DNA of 64,000 nucleotides from Serinus canaria (lineage: Eukaryota > Chordata > Aves > Passeriformes > Fringillidae): positions 3,972,600-4,036,599 of the forward strand of contig NC_066336.1 of the NCBI RefSeq assembly GCF_022539315.1. Reading direction: 5' to 3'. The first letter of the stretch is position 1. Every line of letters begins with the position of its first letter. Both the position numbers and the translations under genes were made by a program. The notes under the pieces are model-generated. The model saw only the letters and a program-made list of their open reading frames with translations, was not told the DNA's origin and ran no database searches. Of the stretch, positions 23,930 to 34,040 are shown in pieces.

Positions 23930-24100
23930 ATGCCAGGATGGTTTGGGTTGGAAGGGACCTCAAATCCCATCCTGTTCCACCCCCTGCCATGGGCAGGGAC
24001 ATCTTCCACTGTCCCAGGGTGCTCCAAGCTCTGTCCAGCCTGGCCTTGGACACTTCCAGGGCTGGGGACTCAATCAAGGTCAGCCCCAGCCTTCCTGGGA
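23930..24100 (-). mobile_element. CR1 LINE 3' fragment
   Basis: Reverse-oriented tail: GGATGGTTTGGGTTGGAAGG, CCACCCCCTGCCATGGGC, TCTTCCACTGTCCCAGGG, GTCCAGCCTGGCCTTGGACA. 5'-truncated. Confidence 0.92.
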
Positions 24101-24380
24101 GCATCCTGAGCCCCTGCCCTGCCAGCAGCTGCAGGAGAGGGGGGAAAAACCAGAGTCATCCTCCTTAATGAGGGTCCAGCTTTAATTGCTGATCTCAGTC
24201 AGGGCCTGCAGTGGGTCAGCTGAGCTGGAAGGTGCTGAGGTGTTGCTCAGAAATGATCCAGCACTGATGGGTCTGACAGGGTGGCACCAAACCCATGGTG
24301 GCAGTGTGGTGACAAACCACCCCTCTGCACAGGTCACCTGGGGTGGCAGCTCAGCTCTGGGCTTTAGAGGGAGACAGAGC
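24101..24380. other. Gene-free stretch
   Basis: Short interval between the CR1 tail and the second locus of the GC-rich unit. No feature recognised. Confidence 0.5.
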
Positions 24381-24572
24381 AGAGAGCTGCTTCCAGCTTT
24401 CAGCACCTTTTGACTTGCAAAGCATCTCATTGTGGCAGGAGGGCTGGGGGAGCAGCCTGGAATCCCAGAGTGGGGCAGGTTTATGGGGCCACAGAGGGTG
24501 ACCTGCTCCAGCAGGGCCATCTCAGGGCCCAGCAGAGTGTGCAGAGAGCTCTGGGACAGCTGCACCTGGGGA
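24381..24572. repeat. Dispersed GC-rich unit, locus 2
   Basis: Near-identical to 16826-17023, with the same order of landmarks from GAGAGCTGCTTCCAG to CTGCACCTGGGGA. The main difference is the shorter spacer after TTCCAG. There is one unit only, so this shows the family is dispersed and not just locally tandem. Confidence 0.8.
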
Positions 24573-25745
24573 GAAGCTGCAGGAGTGGCTTTGTCCCTGC
24601 ACAGGGCTCCAGTGCCTGCTCTGCCTTCCCTCCCAGTGAGGAGTTCACAAAAACACCCCCAGGCATCTGCCTTGCAGACACAATCTGGTCTCCCTTTTTT
24701 TTTTTTTTGGACATCCCAGGAGTATCCCTTCCCTGTCACTTTGCTGGATCAGCTTCTGAAGTGATACTTACAGGAGTTATTCATAAAGTGAACAAGGGGT
24801 TTCAGAGTCGAACATGAAATTGCTTTTATCCACTGCACAAAACAACAAATCAGGCAGCAGCACTGATGACTCCCTGGGAAAATCCACCTCCAAGAAGGCT
24901 CCATGAGGTTCCTAATGCAGTCAGGGAAAGCTGCTGGGAAGGAGGGAGGCAAGACAGGGTCCAGGAAGAGCTGCCTGGTCCCAAACATGCTCCTGAGCAA
25001 GGGTTCTCAGCTTGTTTGCTAATCTCTTGTGACCGATTGCTGAACCAAAATCTTCCTTCCTGGACAGACAAGGGAAGAAAAAACCCAAAAAGGGCAACAC
25101 TACAACAATAACTAGGGTGTCAATTAACCATGAGAGCATTCACCTGCACAAGTAGCTCGAGGAAGAGCCAGGACTCAGCACAGCCCTGGCTGCTGTGATC
25201 CCCAGGGAGATGAAATGTCTGAAACCCCCAAGAAGCAAAGAACAGCTTTCACAGTGAGGTCACAGTGCACCTTCTCTTAGCTAATTGTTTCTTTTTATTT
25301 AGATAAATAAATAAATAACAGCTGTCACTGTGGCTTGCAAATGGATTTGATGAGAGAAATCTGTGGGATGAGTTAATTCACAGAGCAGATCCCAGGGCTC
25401 TGGCTCTGCTCCACCTTGTCTGGCTGAGCAAAGGCAGCTCAGATCACCTGGACATTTTGCAGCTCTCCAGGTCCCCAATATCTGGGGGAGGAGTGAAATT
25501 TCTCAGATTTTTGTTGAATTTCTCAGATTTTTGTTGAAAGCCAGAACTCAGGACTTTCTTAAAAGGAGGTCCCTTGCACAAATGTGGGCTGTGTCCCTTC
25601 AGCCTTGGGCAGGGAGCACATCCAGCCTGGCCAGAGATGGGGCTGGCATTCCCTGCTCCAGAGCTCTTTCTCCCACCTCCAGCTGAGCAAAAACTCATCC
25701 ATCTCAGAGCGTGGGCTTTCAGAACTTCCCCAGGAGACACTGACT
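24573..25745. other. Gene-free stretch
   Basis: Contains a T run at about 24697-24710, an ATAA microsatellite near 25300-25318, and a 20-bp tandem duplication of TCTCAGATTTTTGTTGAA (25501-25520 and 25521-25540). No exon or transposon recognised. Confidence 0.5.
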
Positions 25746-26106
25746 GATTATGCAATTAAGACATAACACAATCCCAAGGAAAGGTAGGGAAGCATCTGAA
25801 CTAGATATTCCCCCTAAAAGTTCTGTTTAAAGAGTCAGGAAATTCAACAAAATGTTTTGAATTGTGGAGCTTTAAATTTTGGTGAGAGAAGAGAAAGGGA
25901 AAAGTTGCATGGGACTGTTTCTTAGTCACATCCAGGTTGCTGGATTAATTCCTGTGGCTGGATTTCCTTCCTTAAATAACAGAAAAATGGAATAATTTCT
26001 TCATTTCATTATAAGCTGATGTTTTCTACAGAGAAAATTCAGGCATAGAAAGGAATTCCCCCAATACCAAATATCAGCTTTTGAGAGCAGCAAGAATTCA
26101 CCCCAG
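25746..26106 (+). repeat. Direct duplication, copy 1
   Basis: About 361 bp that recur in the same orientation at 33132-33496. Shared landmarks in order are GATTATGCAATTA, ATCCCAAGGAAAGGTAGG, AGAGTCAGGAAATTCAACAA, GAGAAAGGGAAAAGTTGCA, TCACATCCAGGTTGCTGGAT, CTTCCTTAAATAACAGAA and GCAGCAAGAATTCACC. The copies differ by substitutions and small indels. It could be an old segmental duplication or an unnamed dispersed repeat. Confidence 0.85.
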
Positions 26107-26965
26107 AGCTTCACTGGGAGGAAGTGCCTGGATGCAGCCAGAGCCTCCAGATTGATGCCAGGCTCTGGTGTGACCCATTGGGCACCTTCTTTCTGGGCCA
26201 TAAAGCACTTTGGGATGACCCTGTCCCTCTGTGTGTGTCTGCAGCAGCACCCCAGCCTGGGGGAATGGTGAGCTGAGCAGACAGATGCATACATGGGCTG
26301 AAACTGCAGCTCCTGGGCAAGCTCCAAAACACAGGTGGTGATTTCTGGACACTGGGTATGTTATCTGCTGAAAAGCAAAAATTACAGTGATCAAGCAGAA
26401 AGGAGCATTATCTTCCTTCCATCACCCCCCCCCTCTGAAAACCCTCAACAGGTCAGCTGCTTCCCAGCCTGCCCTGATCAATCACTGCAAACACTAAAAG
26501 CCGGGAGATATCCTCCTTCCAGCCATTTGTCAAGTGGAACCTGGCAGGTTTTAGTCCTTTTATTACTTCTGCTTGTGAGAGAAATTCACTTGAAGCCAGT
26601 GCTTAATGCAGTGAGGACACAGCACATATTTCTGTAGGAGAGAGAGAGAGCTGTTATCCAGCTGGGAGCAGGGCTGGGAAGGGATTAACAAAGCCTTGGG
26701 CTGGAAGAGAGAGGAAGAGAGAGGAAGAGAGGTGTCCCTTGCCTCGACCTGCTGTCCTGGTCACACATTCCTTCATGCTGCACTTCAGCCCCTCTCTGAA
26801 ATGTATTATGAGTGGGGAGAAATAAAGCAGGTGTGTGGTGGTGGAAGGAAGCAGAGAGCCCAGCACCTGCTGGTTCATCCAGGAGAAATCCTGGAGGGAG
26901 AGAGAGGATCCAGAGGTGCAGCAGGGATGGTGCCATGGACTGTCCAAGTCCACCCAGGCTGCCTG
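26107..26965. other. Gene-free stretch
   Basis: A run of C near 26426 and purine-rich GAGAGA and GGAAGAGA tracts at 26640-26730. No exon recognised. Confidence 0.5.
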
Positions 26966-27075
26966 GCATGGATCATTAAGGCTGGAAAAAGCTTCCAGGA
27001 CCATCAAGCCTAACACCCCCATGGCCACCAAACCACATCATGAAGTGCCACATCCCTGTGTCCCTCCAATGTGGC
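26966..27075 (-). mobile_element. CR1 3' fragment (second subfamily)
   Basis: ATCATTAAGGCTGGAAAAAG, CATCAAGCCTAACACCCCC, CCACCAAACCACATCATGAA and GTGCCACATCCCTGTG, the order of the CR1 subfamily also seen at 11565 and 15316. Confidence 0.85.
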
Positions 27076-28172
27076 TTTTCCCAGTGTCACACACAGCCCA
27101 GAGCAGGATCAGCTGTTCCTAAACCCCTCCAGCTTTCTTTAAGCCTGGAGAAGTCAGGCACAAAGGGATTAAGAGAGCTGCCCAGAGATCACACAGAGGA
27201 GTGTGTGTCAAATTTGGGAATGGAACTTTCATCTCCTAAAAACCTCTCTGGATCAGAGCTCAGTGGTTTATGTCAAACCTTTTTTTGGCTGCACAGCAGC
27301 TGCTGGAGGGGTTTGGGCTTTCCCCTCCCAGGCATTTACAGCATGCCCAGCCCTGCTGCTGCAAACCCAGCACTTTAACAACCCCCAAAACGAGCAGTGC
27401 TGGAGGAGCAGCAGGACAGGAGGATCAGAAATGGGACAGAGCCCATCTGGGACTGCTCTCTGCTCCCTCCTTGCTGGCAGCTCTCATTATTCTCCAGCAA
27501 GGGCAGCCGTGTTTGCCTCTCTCTCGCCTGTCAGCACGAGCTGACATTTGAGCTGTGCTGATGAGACCTACCAGGGTGAGACACATGTTTGTGGTCGCTT
27601 TGGGCGACCAACTGCCAGGGCCTTGAACTGCTCCTTCTTGATTTTCCTGCTCTCTGCTTCCCTGGCAGTTGGAGCCTCGCTGCCTCCCGGGGAACTGTGC
27701 AGGAGCAGGGGCTGCTCTCACCTCAGCCAGGCTCTGCTCTGCTCTGGGGAGGGGCTGATGCTTTGTCTGGGGGGGCAGAGAAGCTCAGTCCTGCTGCACA
27801 CTCAATTTTTGGGGAGCACAGCCATGCTCAGCTGGCTCTGTCCCAGCTGCTCCATCTCCAGCAATCCTGGTTAATGCCAGGCAGGGATCTGGCCCCAAAA
27901 ATCCCTTTCTAAGGCACGTGAGGACATTGTCAGGGTCAGCTCTGCCAGAAGCTGTGGTTGTGATGCCACTCTTCACCACAATGTCACTCTCCCACTTGTC
28001 CCAGTGTCACAATCCCAGTGGGGAACTGGCCAGTCCTGTGGGACTGACTGAACAGGGAGGGGACTCTGCACAGGGACAAGGCTGCAAACCCCAGCACTTG
28101 GACAGTGTTTAACATCAAACTCTGTCTGAGCTGCTGTCAGTCACCAAATTCACAGTGCCTGAGCCAGCCACG
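27076..28172. other. Gene-free stretch with a compact hairpin pair
   Basis: No supported gene. At 27592-27672 two stems overlap: a 7-bp stem TGGTCGC/GCGACCA (27592-27598 and 27604-27610) and a 13-bp stem CCAACTGCCAGGG/CCCTGGCAGTTGG (27608-27620 and 27660-27672). The first two arms share CCA at 27608-27610, so the stems cannot both form completely. Confidence 0.4.
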
Positions 28173-28634
28173 TGTCACATCCCAGGTCCTGTCACATCCC
28201 AGGTTCTGTCACATCCCAAATCCTGTCACATCCCAGGTTCTGTCACATTTTGGATCCTGTCACATTCTAGGTCCTGTCAGATCCCAGGTCCTGTCACATT
28301 CTGGATCCTGTCACATCCCAAATCCTGTCACATCCCAGGTCCTGTCACATCCCAGGTTCTGTCACATCCAGATCCTGTCACAACCTGGATCCTGTCACAT
28401 CCAGATCCTGTCACATCCTGGATCCACATCCCAGATCCTGTCACATCCCAGATCCTGTCACATCCCAGGTCCTGTCACATCCCAGATCCTGTCACATCCC
28501 AGGTCCTGTCACATCCTGGATCCACATCCCAGGTCCTGTCACATCCCAGGTCCTGTCACATCCTGGATCCACATCCCAGGTCCTGTCACATCCCAGATCC
28601 TGTCACATCCCAGGTCCTGTCACATCCCAGGTCC
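28173..28634. repeat. Minisatellite, about 27 units of 17 bp
   Basis: Head-to-tail units of the type CACATCCCAGGTCCTGT, with variants such as CACATCCAGATCCTGT and inserted CACATCCTGGATC. The unit length is not a multiple of three but the sequence lacks stops, so two long frames (206 and 182 codons, reading like CHIPGPVTSQVLSHPR) stay open. They have no coding support beyond the repeat. Confidence 0.96.
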
Positions 28635-30358
28635 CTGGATGGGATGCTGTGGAGGTGCTGCTGTAACAGGGATTTGCACTACAAACACTTCAGGCCCAGC
28701 TGATTCTGCTTTGCACATTCCCTGACAATTTCCATCAGTGCATAAATCAGAGCTAAAGCAGAAACTCTCATTTCACTTTCATGGATGGGTTTCATATTCA
28801 TTTTGCAGAAGTATAAATGACAATAAGATGGGGATGAAGGAAGCTTTAAGGGAGAGATCCCAGCTCATTTAATCCAGTGGAAGTGTGACCTGTGTTGAAG
28901 GAAGCCCCATACTCATGACCCGAGAGAGAGGGGAATATTCAAATGACAAAGATAAACCCACAGCATGCCCAGACCATCTTCCTTAGCTTCCTCCAGCTCT
29001 GATACTCCCAGAAAAGGCAAATAAATATAACAGTAAAATCCAATCTGCCCTGTGTGAGCACTGATGTGTGGCACAGATTGAGGACAGCTTGTTTTCCCCA
29101 GCAGAAAGCTGTGAACGATTTCTGAACTGGAGCTGTTCTAATTAGGAAGGAACATTTAGGTCAATTACATCAGTGTGCTGGCCACAACAATTACTATTAT
29201 TAATTGTATTTGATTCCACATTTGCAGCTATTAAATACAGTATCTCCCAAGTACCTGTGTGGAGTTTTAACGCAGCAGAAAGCAGGGAAAAGTATTTAAC
29301 ACAGAGAAATGGCCAGGTAATGGCAGGCTAAATCCACCCCAGCCCCATGCATCATTTATCTCCTCCCTGCGTGTGCCTGGATGATCCAGCACATGAGAGA
29401 CTCAAAGGATTTGTTTTCCTTCATCCTCTTTTCTCTCTGGACCAAAGTCCTCTCTCCTCAGCTGTCCTGTAAATGCTGAGGCTGCTCCACTGCCCAGGCA
29501 CATGGGCAGCACCTCACAAGGGCAGGACAGGTGATTTATCTCTTTCACAGGTGCCCAGAGCAGCAAAACGCTGCTTTGTGGAGGTTCTGGCCCAGCTTTC
29601 ACATGGTTACAAAGGCTTGTGCTTTCCTTCCCCCACAGCCAGAACTTTACACTACTTTAAAAAGAAATTCACTTTGAAGAAGTGTTTCTGTGTCCTACGA
29701 TGTTAAACTGCTAATGGGAAAGGAAATGTATTCATGATTCACTGTAGAAAAGCAGCCTTGGAGGAATGCAGATTGTATTTTCCCTCTGCAAACATTTGAT
29801 CATCCCAATAAAAGAGCAGCCCCACCTTTCCCACCAGCTCAGTAAATCACGGGGAATGGAAACAACAGGTTTATGGTTGTCACGACGGTCGTTAGCACAG
29901 GGTTTTATGGGTTCTGAGAGGGGGGGAGCCTGCTCTTGGGCACGAGGTGCCTCCTGAAGGACTGCAGGGCTCTCTCAAACTCATCCTGCTGCTCGAGGCT
30001 CTGTTGAATATGGAAATGATGCTCCTGGTGGAGCCCGCCCCTCCCGGAGCTCCAGGCTTGCCTTCCCAGGCAGGGAATCAGCACAGCCCAGAGGGTCCTG
30101 GCTGTTCTCCAGCCCTCGTGGAAGTCCTGCACTGGGATCTCATGGCCTGGGGCTGCTGAAGCACCCACACACCTGAGCCACTCCAGGGGACAGCTCTGAG
30201 CTGCTGCTCTTGCCATTCATTAATTCCCTTAATTGGGATTTGAGCTTACAGCAAGGATCTGCTCCACAGCTGGAGTAGAAGGCAGCTTCAGTCCAGGAGT
30301 GCTTTTTGTCACCATGTCCTGCTCCCTGGGGAGCTGGACACTCATCTGCCACAAACCC
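28635..30358. other. Gene-free stretch with one weak exon-like frame
   Basis: Mostly unique sequence, AT-rich at 28740-29300. On the minus strand, 30216-29905 is open for 103 codons. Its end reads FERALQSFRRHLVPKSRLPP before a TAA at 29907-29905, and an AG preceded by CATTTCCATATTCAAC lies at 30002-30001. The stretch holds more CpG than its surroundings. It might be a terminal exon, but I recognise no protein and see no clear polyadenylation signal downstream. Confidence 0.2.
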
Positions 30359-30440
30359 AGGAATCATCAAATACCCTGAACTGGGAGGGACCCACCAGGA
30401 TCCTCAAATTCCAGCAGAACCTGGCACTTAACTCCTGGAG
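30359..30440 (-). mobile_element. CR1 3' remnant
   Basis: ATACCCTGAACTGGGAGGGA, then CCCACCAGGATCCTCAAATT, matching the reverse complement of a CR1 subfamily that ends in TCCCTTCCAACTCAG. Short and degraded. Confidence 0.65.
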
Positions 30441-31934
30441 GAATCCACCCGAGACACCAGCAGCCCTTTGGAAGGAGATCTTCTCTTCCCAGGGAGCTCC
30501 AGGGGGAGCTGGCAGTGTCCAGCCCTGGCTTTTCCATCCCCTGAGGTGTGGTGCAGCATTTTGTACCTGCAGTTCACTCTCAGCCTCCAAAGCTCCGAGG
30601 AGACGCCGTCTGCTGCCTGGGCTATAAATAAGGCAGCGAGTGCTGAGCCAGAACGTGTGGCAGTAATTTGGGTGATGATTTAAGGTCTGAATGCTCCTCC
30701 CAAAGCCTGTTCACCCTCAGTGATGCTGGCACAGCCAGCAGCTGATGGGACCTGGCCCTGCTGCACCTCTGGGCTCACACTGTCCCCTCCACCATCCCTC
30801 CTCCCCACCCCTCTGGCTGCAGGAGCTCTGTGTTTCCCTACCAGAACGTCTTTCTGCCTTTCTCCACAGGATTTCACCCTCTGGAATGACTCTGTACAGT
30901 GAAATATCCGTATTGTAACCCTTGGAAATGGTTTTGTTTTATTGGAATCTCCTGTCTGCTTTATGGCCAGCTCTGCAGAAGAGCTGACAATAAAGGAGGA
31001 GGAAGAGGAGTGCTTGAGAGGGGCTGAGCAGCTCCACGTTCTGCCAACTCAGTGCTTCCCAAGGAAGCACTCAGCATCTGGCAGGATTGAGATTTTGCCT
31101 ATTTTTTTAAACTCTCCCCCTCCTTTTTTTACAGTATAAATGAATTTTAGCAGCAGAGCGAGGGTGCAGGGGTGCTCAGGGCAGGATGTGCTAACAAGCT
31201 GAGCCTCCCTGTCCACTTCCCCTCCTGCGTTTTCTGCATTTTAATACTTAGCCTTTTCTAAAAATAGCCCCAGTTCTTAGTCCTTTTAATACAGGCTTCA
31301 TAAAAAGTAGTTCTTAAAGTTCTCTAAAAGCTTTGCTGTGGATTTAAGAAGCTGGGCAAGGTTGTCGTGCCAGGAAATGGCAGCAGAAACACCGAGCTGC
31401 TGGTGCAGGGCTGATCTCAGAGGCTGGGCACAAACATTCCCCACAGGGTAATGCCAAGCACAGCTGCCTCAGTAAAATAATGAAGAGAATCAATCAAGGG
31501 AGCCATTTAGCACCTTTTTCCCAGTAGCTGTTCTCCATCTTCCACCAGGGAGGGAAGGAATGACAGATGGAAGCTGACCTGAGCCATGGGAGCAGTGAAG
31601 AACTGTTCCAGACCAGGAGGTGTGAGGAGCTCTCTGCCTGCTTTCCCCAGGCTCAGTGACACCAGCTTTGCATCAGAAAGGTGTTGCTGCACCTGAAATT
31701 TGGGTTCCACTCCCACAGCTGCTTCTGACAGGTTTCTCCCCATAAACCAGCTTGGGTTCTTTGACCAGTTCCTCACTGGTGTGATGTCCTGGGCTCCTGC
31801 CCCACCTGAGGCAGGATGAAGAACCAGGACAGGCCCTGACCCAACCCCCTGGGCTATTTCTGAGCTCAGTGTAACAGCTCTGCACCCATTTGCAGTGTCT
31901 GTGCATTCTGGCAAGTCACAGATCTGGAGAGGGG
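30441..31934. other. Gene-free stretch
   Basis: No supported exon. A TATAAATAA-type motif at 30620-30632 follows a GC-rich part, but nothing downstream looks like a gene. Open frames of up to 135 codons have no domain. Confidence 0.5.
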
Positions 31935-32190
31935 GTGCTGAGAAGGGCTGTGAGTGACTCAGGCTCGTGGAAATGAACTGCTATGGAATGGACACTGTGA
32001 AAAGATTAATCTCTTTAAACTTGTCAGGAAGAAATTCCAAAGGTAATTTGATTGTAGTGTACAAACACTTTCACAGGAAAGTGAGGGTTCTTTAACCTGG
32101 CAGAGATGAGCAGAGACATAATCTCTTAGGGGGAATTAAAGGCAGGCAAATTTGAATTCAAAATAATGTGTGGGGTTTTTTTTCAATGGG
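31935..32190 (+). mobile_element. Old CR1/L3-like LINE 3' fragment
   Basis: The order TTAATCTCTTTAAACTTGTC, GGTAATTTGATTGTAGTGTA, CAAACACTTTCACAGG, TCTTTAACCTGGCAGAGATG and GGCAGGCAAATTTGAATTC resembles the region before the 3' end of ancient CR1-clade LINEs as I remember them. It is much more diverged than the other CR1 copies here, so the insertion is probably old. The boundaries are approximate. Confidence 0.5.
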
Positions 32191-33131
32191 GTAATGAATC
32201 ACTGAACAACCCAGGAGTGTGGACTTGCTGTGAGCTGGGTTTGGGTCTCTTTGCAAGACACTTCTTGTAGGGAGAAACTCAGAGAAATCAGAGCAGGGGT
32301 CTGCAGTCCACAGCCAGAGCAGTGGGGCTGACTTTACCCTCTGTGTGAGGGGCTTTGCACCCACCTGGGTTCACCTGGGGCAGGTGAGGAGATGCTCATC
32401 CATGGATTTGTGTTCTCAGAGCTGAAGGAAACCAACAGAGCCAGGGAATCCACAGGATGGGATGGTGCTTGTTCCAGAAGAGGAAAACAAATGGGAAGAG
32501 GGAGCCCCAGGAGCCACCCCAGTACAAATCCCAGAATCGCTGGGATGCACTACCCCAGGTGTTCTGTCAGTGGTGCTCCTGTTTGGCAGAATCTCACTCA
32601 GGAGTGGAGGCACTTTAGAACCCATCATTTCCCTCCACAGCAAATTAGCAACAGAGTTTGGATGTTCATTGACAGGAAAATCTTCCCATCCTTTATAGAC
32701 TCCTGGGTGGCTTCCCCCTGAATCCAAATATCACATCATTTATTTAACTTAGAGAATAAAGTAATTAATACCAGGGAGTTCTGACTGCTTGGCAGAATGT
32801 GCTGTTACAGCTAACAAATTTTATGTCTTAAGGCTTCACAGCAGAACTTGATTTAATTTGTCCCAAGGTTAAGAAAGGCAGCGAGGAAATTTGATGGCTC
32901 CAGATCACAAATTCACTACAATTTATCACCTTCACCATGTGGTGTGGACAGGCACCACTTCCAGGTGGAGATGGCAGAAGTTTACTCAATCATCTTTGCT
33001 TTAATCCTGCATTCATCCATTATCTGCCACCACATGTCCCAAATATTCTGTGTCTCCCTGGGAGTGCCTTCAGCCATCCCCAGCACCAGCCTGGCCACCA
33101 CATCCTTGGGATGAAGATCCCCCAATTTTGG
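32191..33131. other. Gene-free stretch
   Basis: No repeat or exon recognised; the sequence becomes AT-rich toward 32740-32900. Confidence 0.5.
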
Positions 33132-33496
33132 GATTATGCAATTACACAATCCCAAGGAAAGGTAGGCAAGCATCTTAACTGGATTGCTCCCCTAAAAGTT
33201 CTGTTTCCACAGCATTTTAAAGAGTCAGGAAATTCAACAAAATATTTTGAATTGTGGAGCTTTTATAAATTTTGGTGAGGGAAGAGAAAGGGAAAAGTTG
33301 CACAGGGGCTATTTCTCAGTCACATCCAGGTTGCTGGATTAATTCCTGTGGCTGGATTTCCTTCCTTAAATAACAGAATAATTTCTTCATTTCATTATAA
33401 GCTGATTTTTTTTTCTACAGAGCAAATCCAGGCATAGAAAGGAACTCCCCCAGTACCCAATGTCAGCTTTGCAGAGCAGCAAGAATTCACCACAGA
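33132..33496 (+). repeat. Direct duplication, copy 2
   Basis: Second copy of the 360-bp block at 25746-26106, same orientation, about 7.39 kb away. It carries an extra CCACAGCATTTT near 33207, lacks a few bases near the start, and has a longer T run at 33405-33413. Similarity stops at both ends without visible target duplications. Confidence 0.85.
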
Positions 33497-33741
33497 ATTC
33501 TCTTTAGGACCCACCCAGTGCAGGGTATTTGGGAGCAATGAGGCTTTTAGAGCCTCCAAACCCTGGCCAGAATCTCACAGAGCAAAGGGAAGGAAGGCAG
33601 AGTTCCCCTCTCAGAGCTGAACACCTGGCCAGGAGGTCACACTCAACGGGCACAGCAGGGGCCACAACATCCCACCAGCTTCTGAGGGGCTGCAGCTCCT
33701 GAGCAGCACTAGCCAGAAATGATGAACCAAAAGAGCTCCCA
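33497..33741. other. Short unique interval
   Basis: Sequence between the direct duplication and the LTR. I see no feature. Confidence 0.5.
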
Positions 33742-34040
33742 TGTTGAGATAAGGCACGAAATGATGGCACAGACACTGCTGCTCTCGAGGGGAACAAAAA
33801 AAAAAGAGGACCTTTATTTTCTGACTCCAACATTTATAGTTTTCCAAAGGTGACAGTGGATTGGAGGGTGACAGTGCCACCTCTCCAATGCCACTGGACA
33901 GACCAAGGGTCCATCAATTCTCTCCACCTCCATGAAAGAATGCAAAACATAGGTTATTTACAAAATTGTGTGTGAGAAAGTTTGTTGAAAGAATATAAAC
34001 ATCAGAAGGCTTTACAAAGTTTTACAAAATCAGGGCGACA
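33742..34040 (-). mobile_element. Solo LTR, 299 bp, with perfect 6-bp target duplication
   Basis: On the minus strand the element starts TGTCGCCCTGATTTTGTA and ends GCCTTATCTCAACA. CTCCCA flanks it on both sides (33736-33741 and 34041-34046), a perfect 6-bp duplication. A minus-strand TATAAATG promoter motif (plus-strand 33831-33839) is followed about 20 bp on by AATAAA (33813-33818), a very compact LTR layout. No internal retroviral sequence is present. The family is distinct from the other LTRs in the window. Confidence 0.92.
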
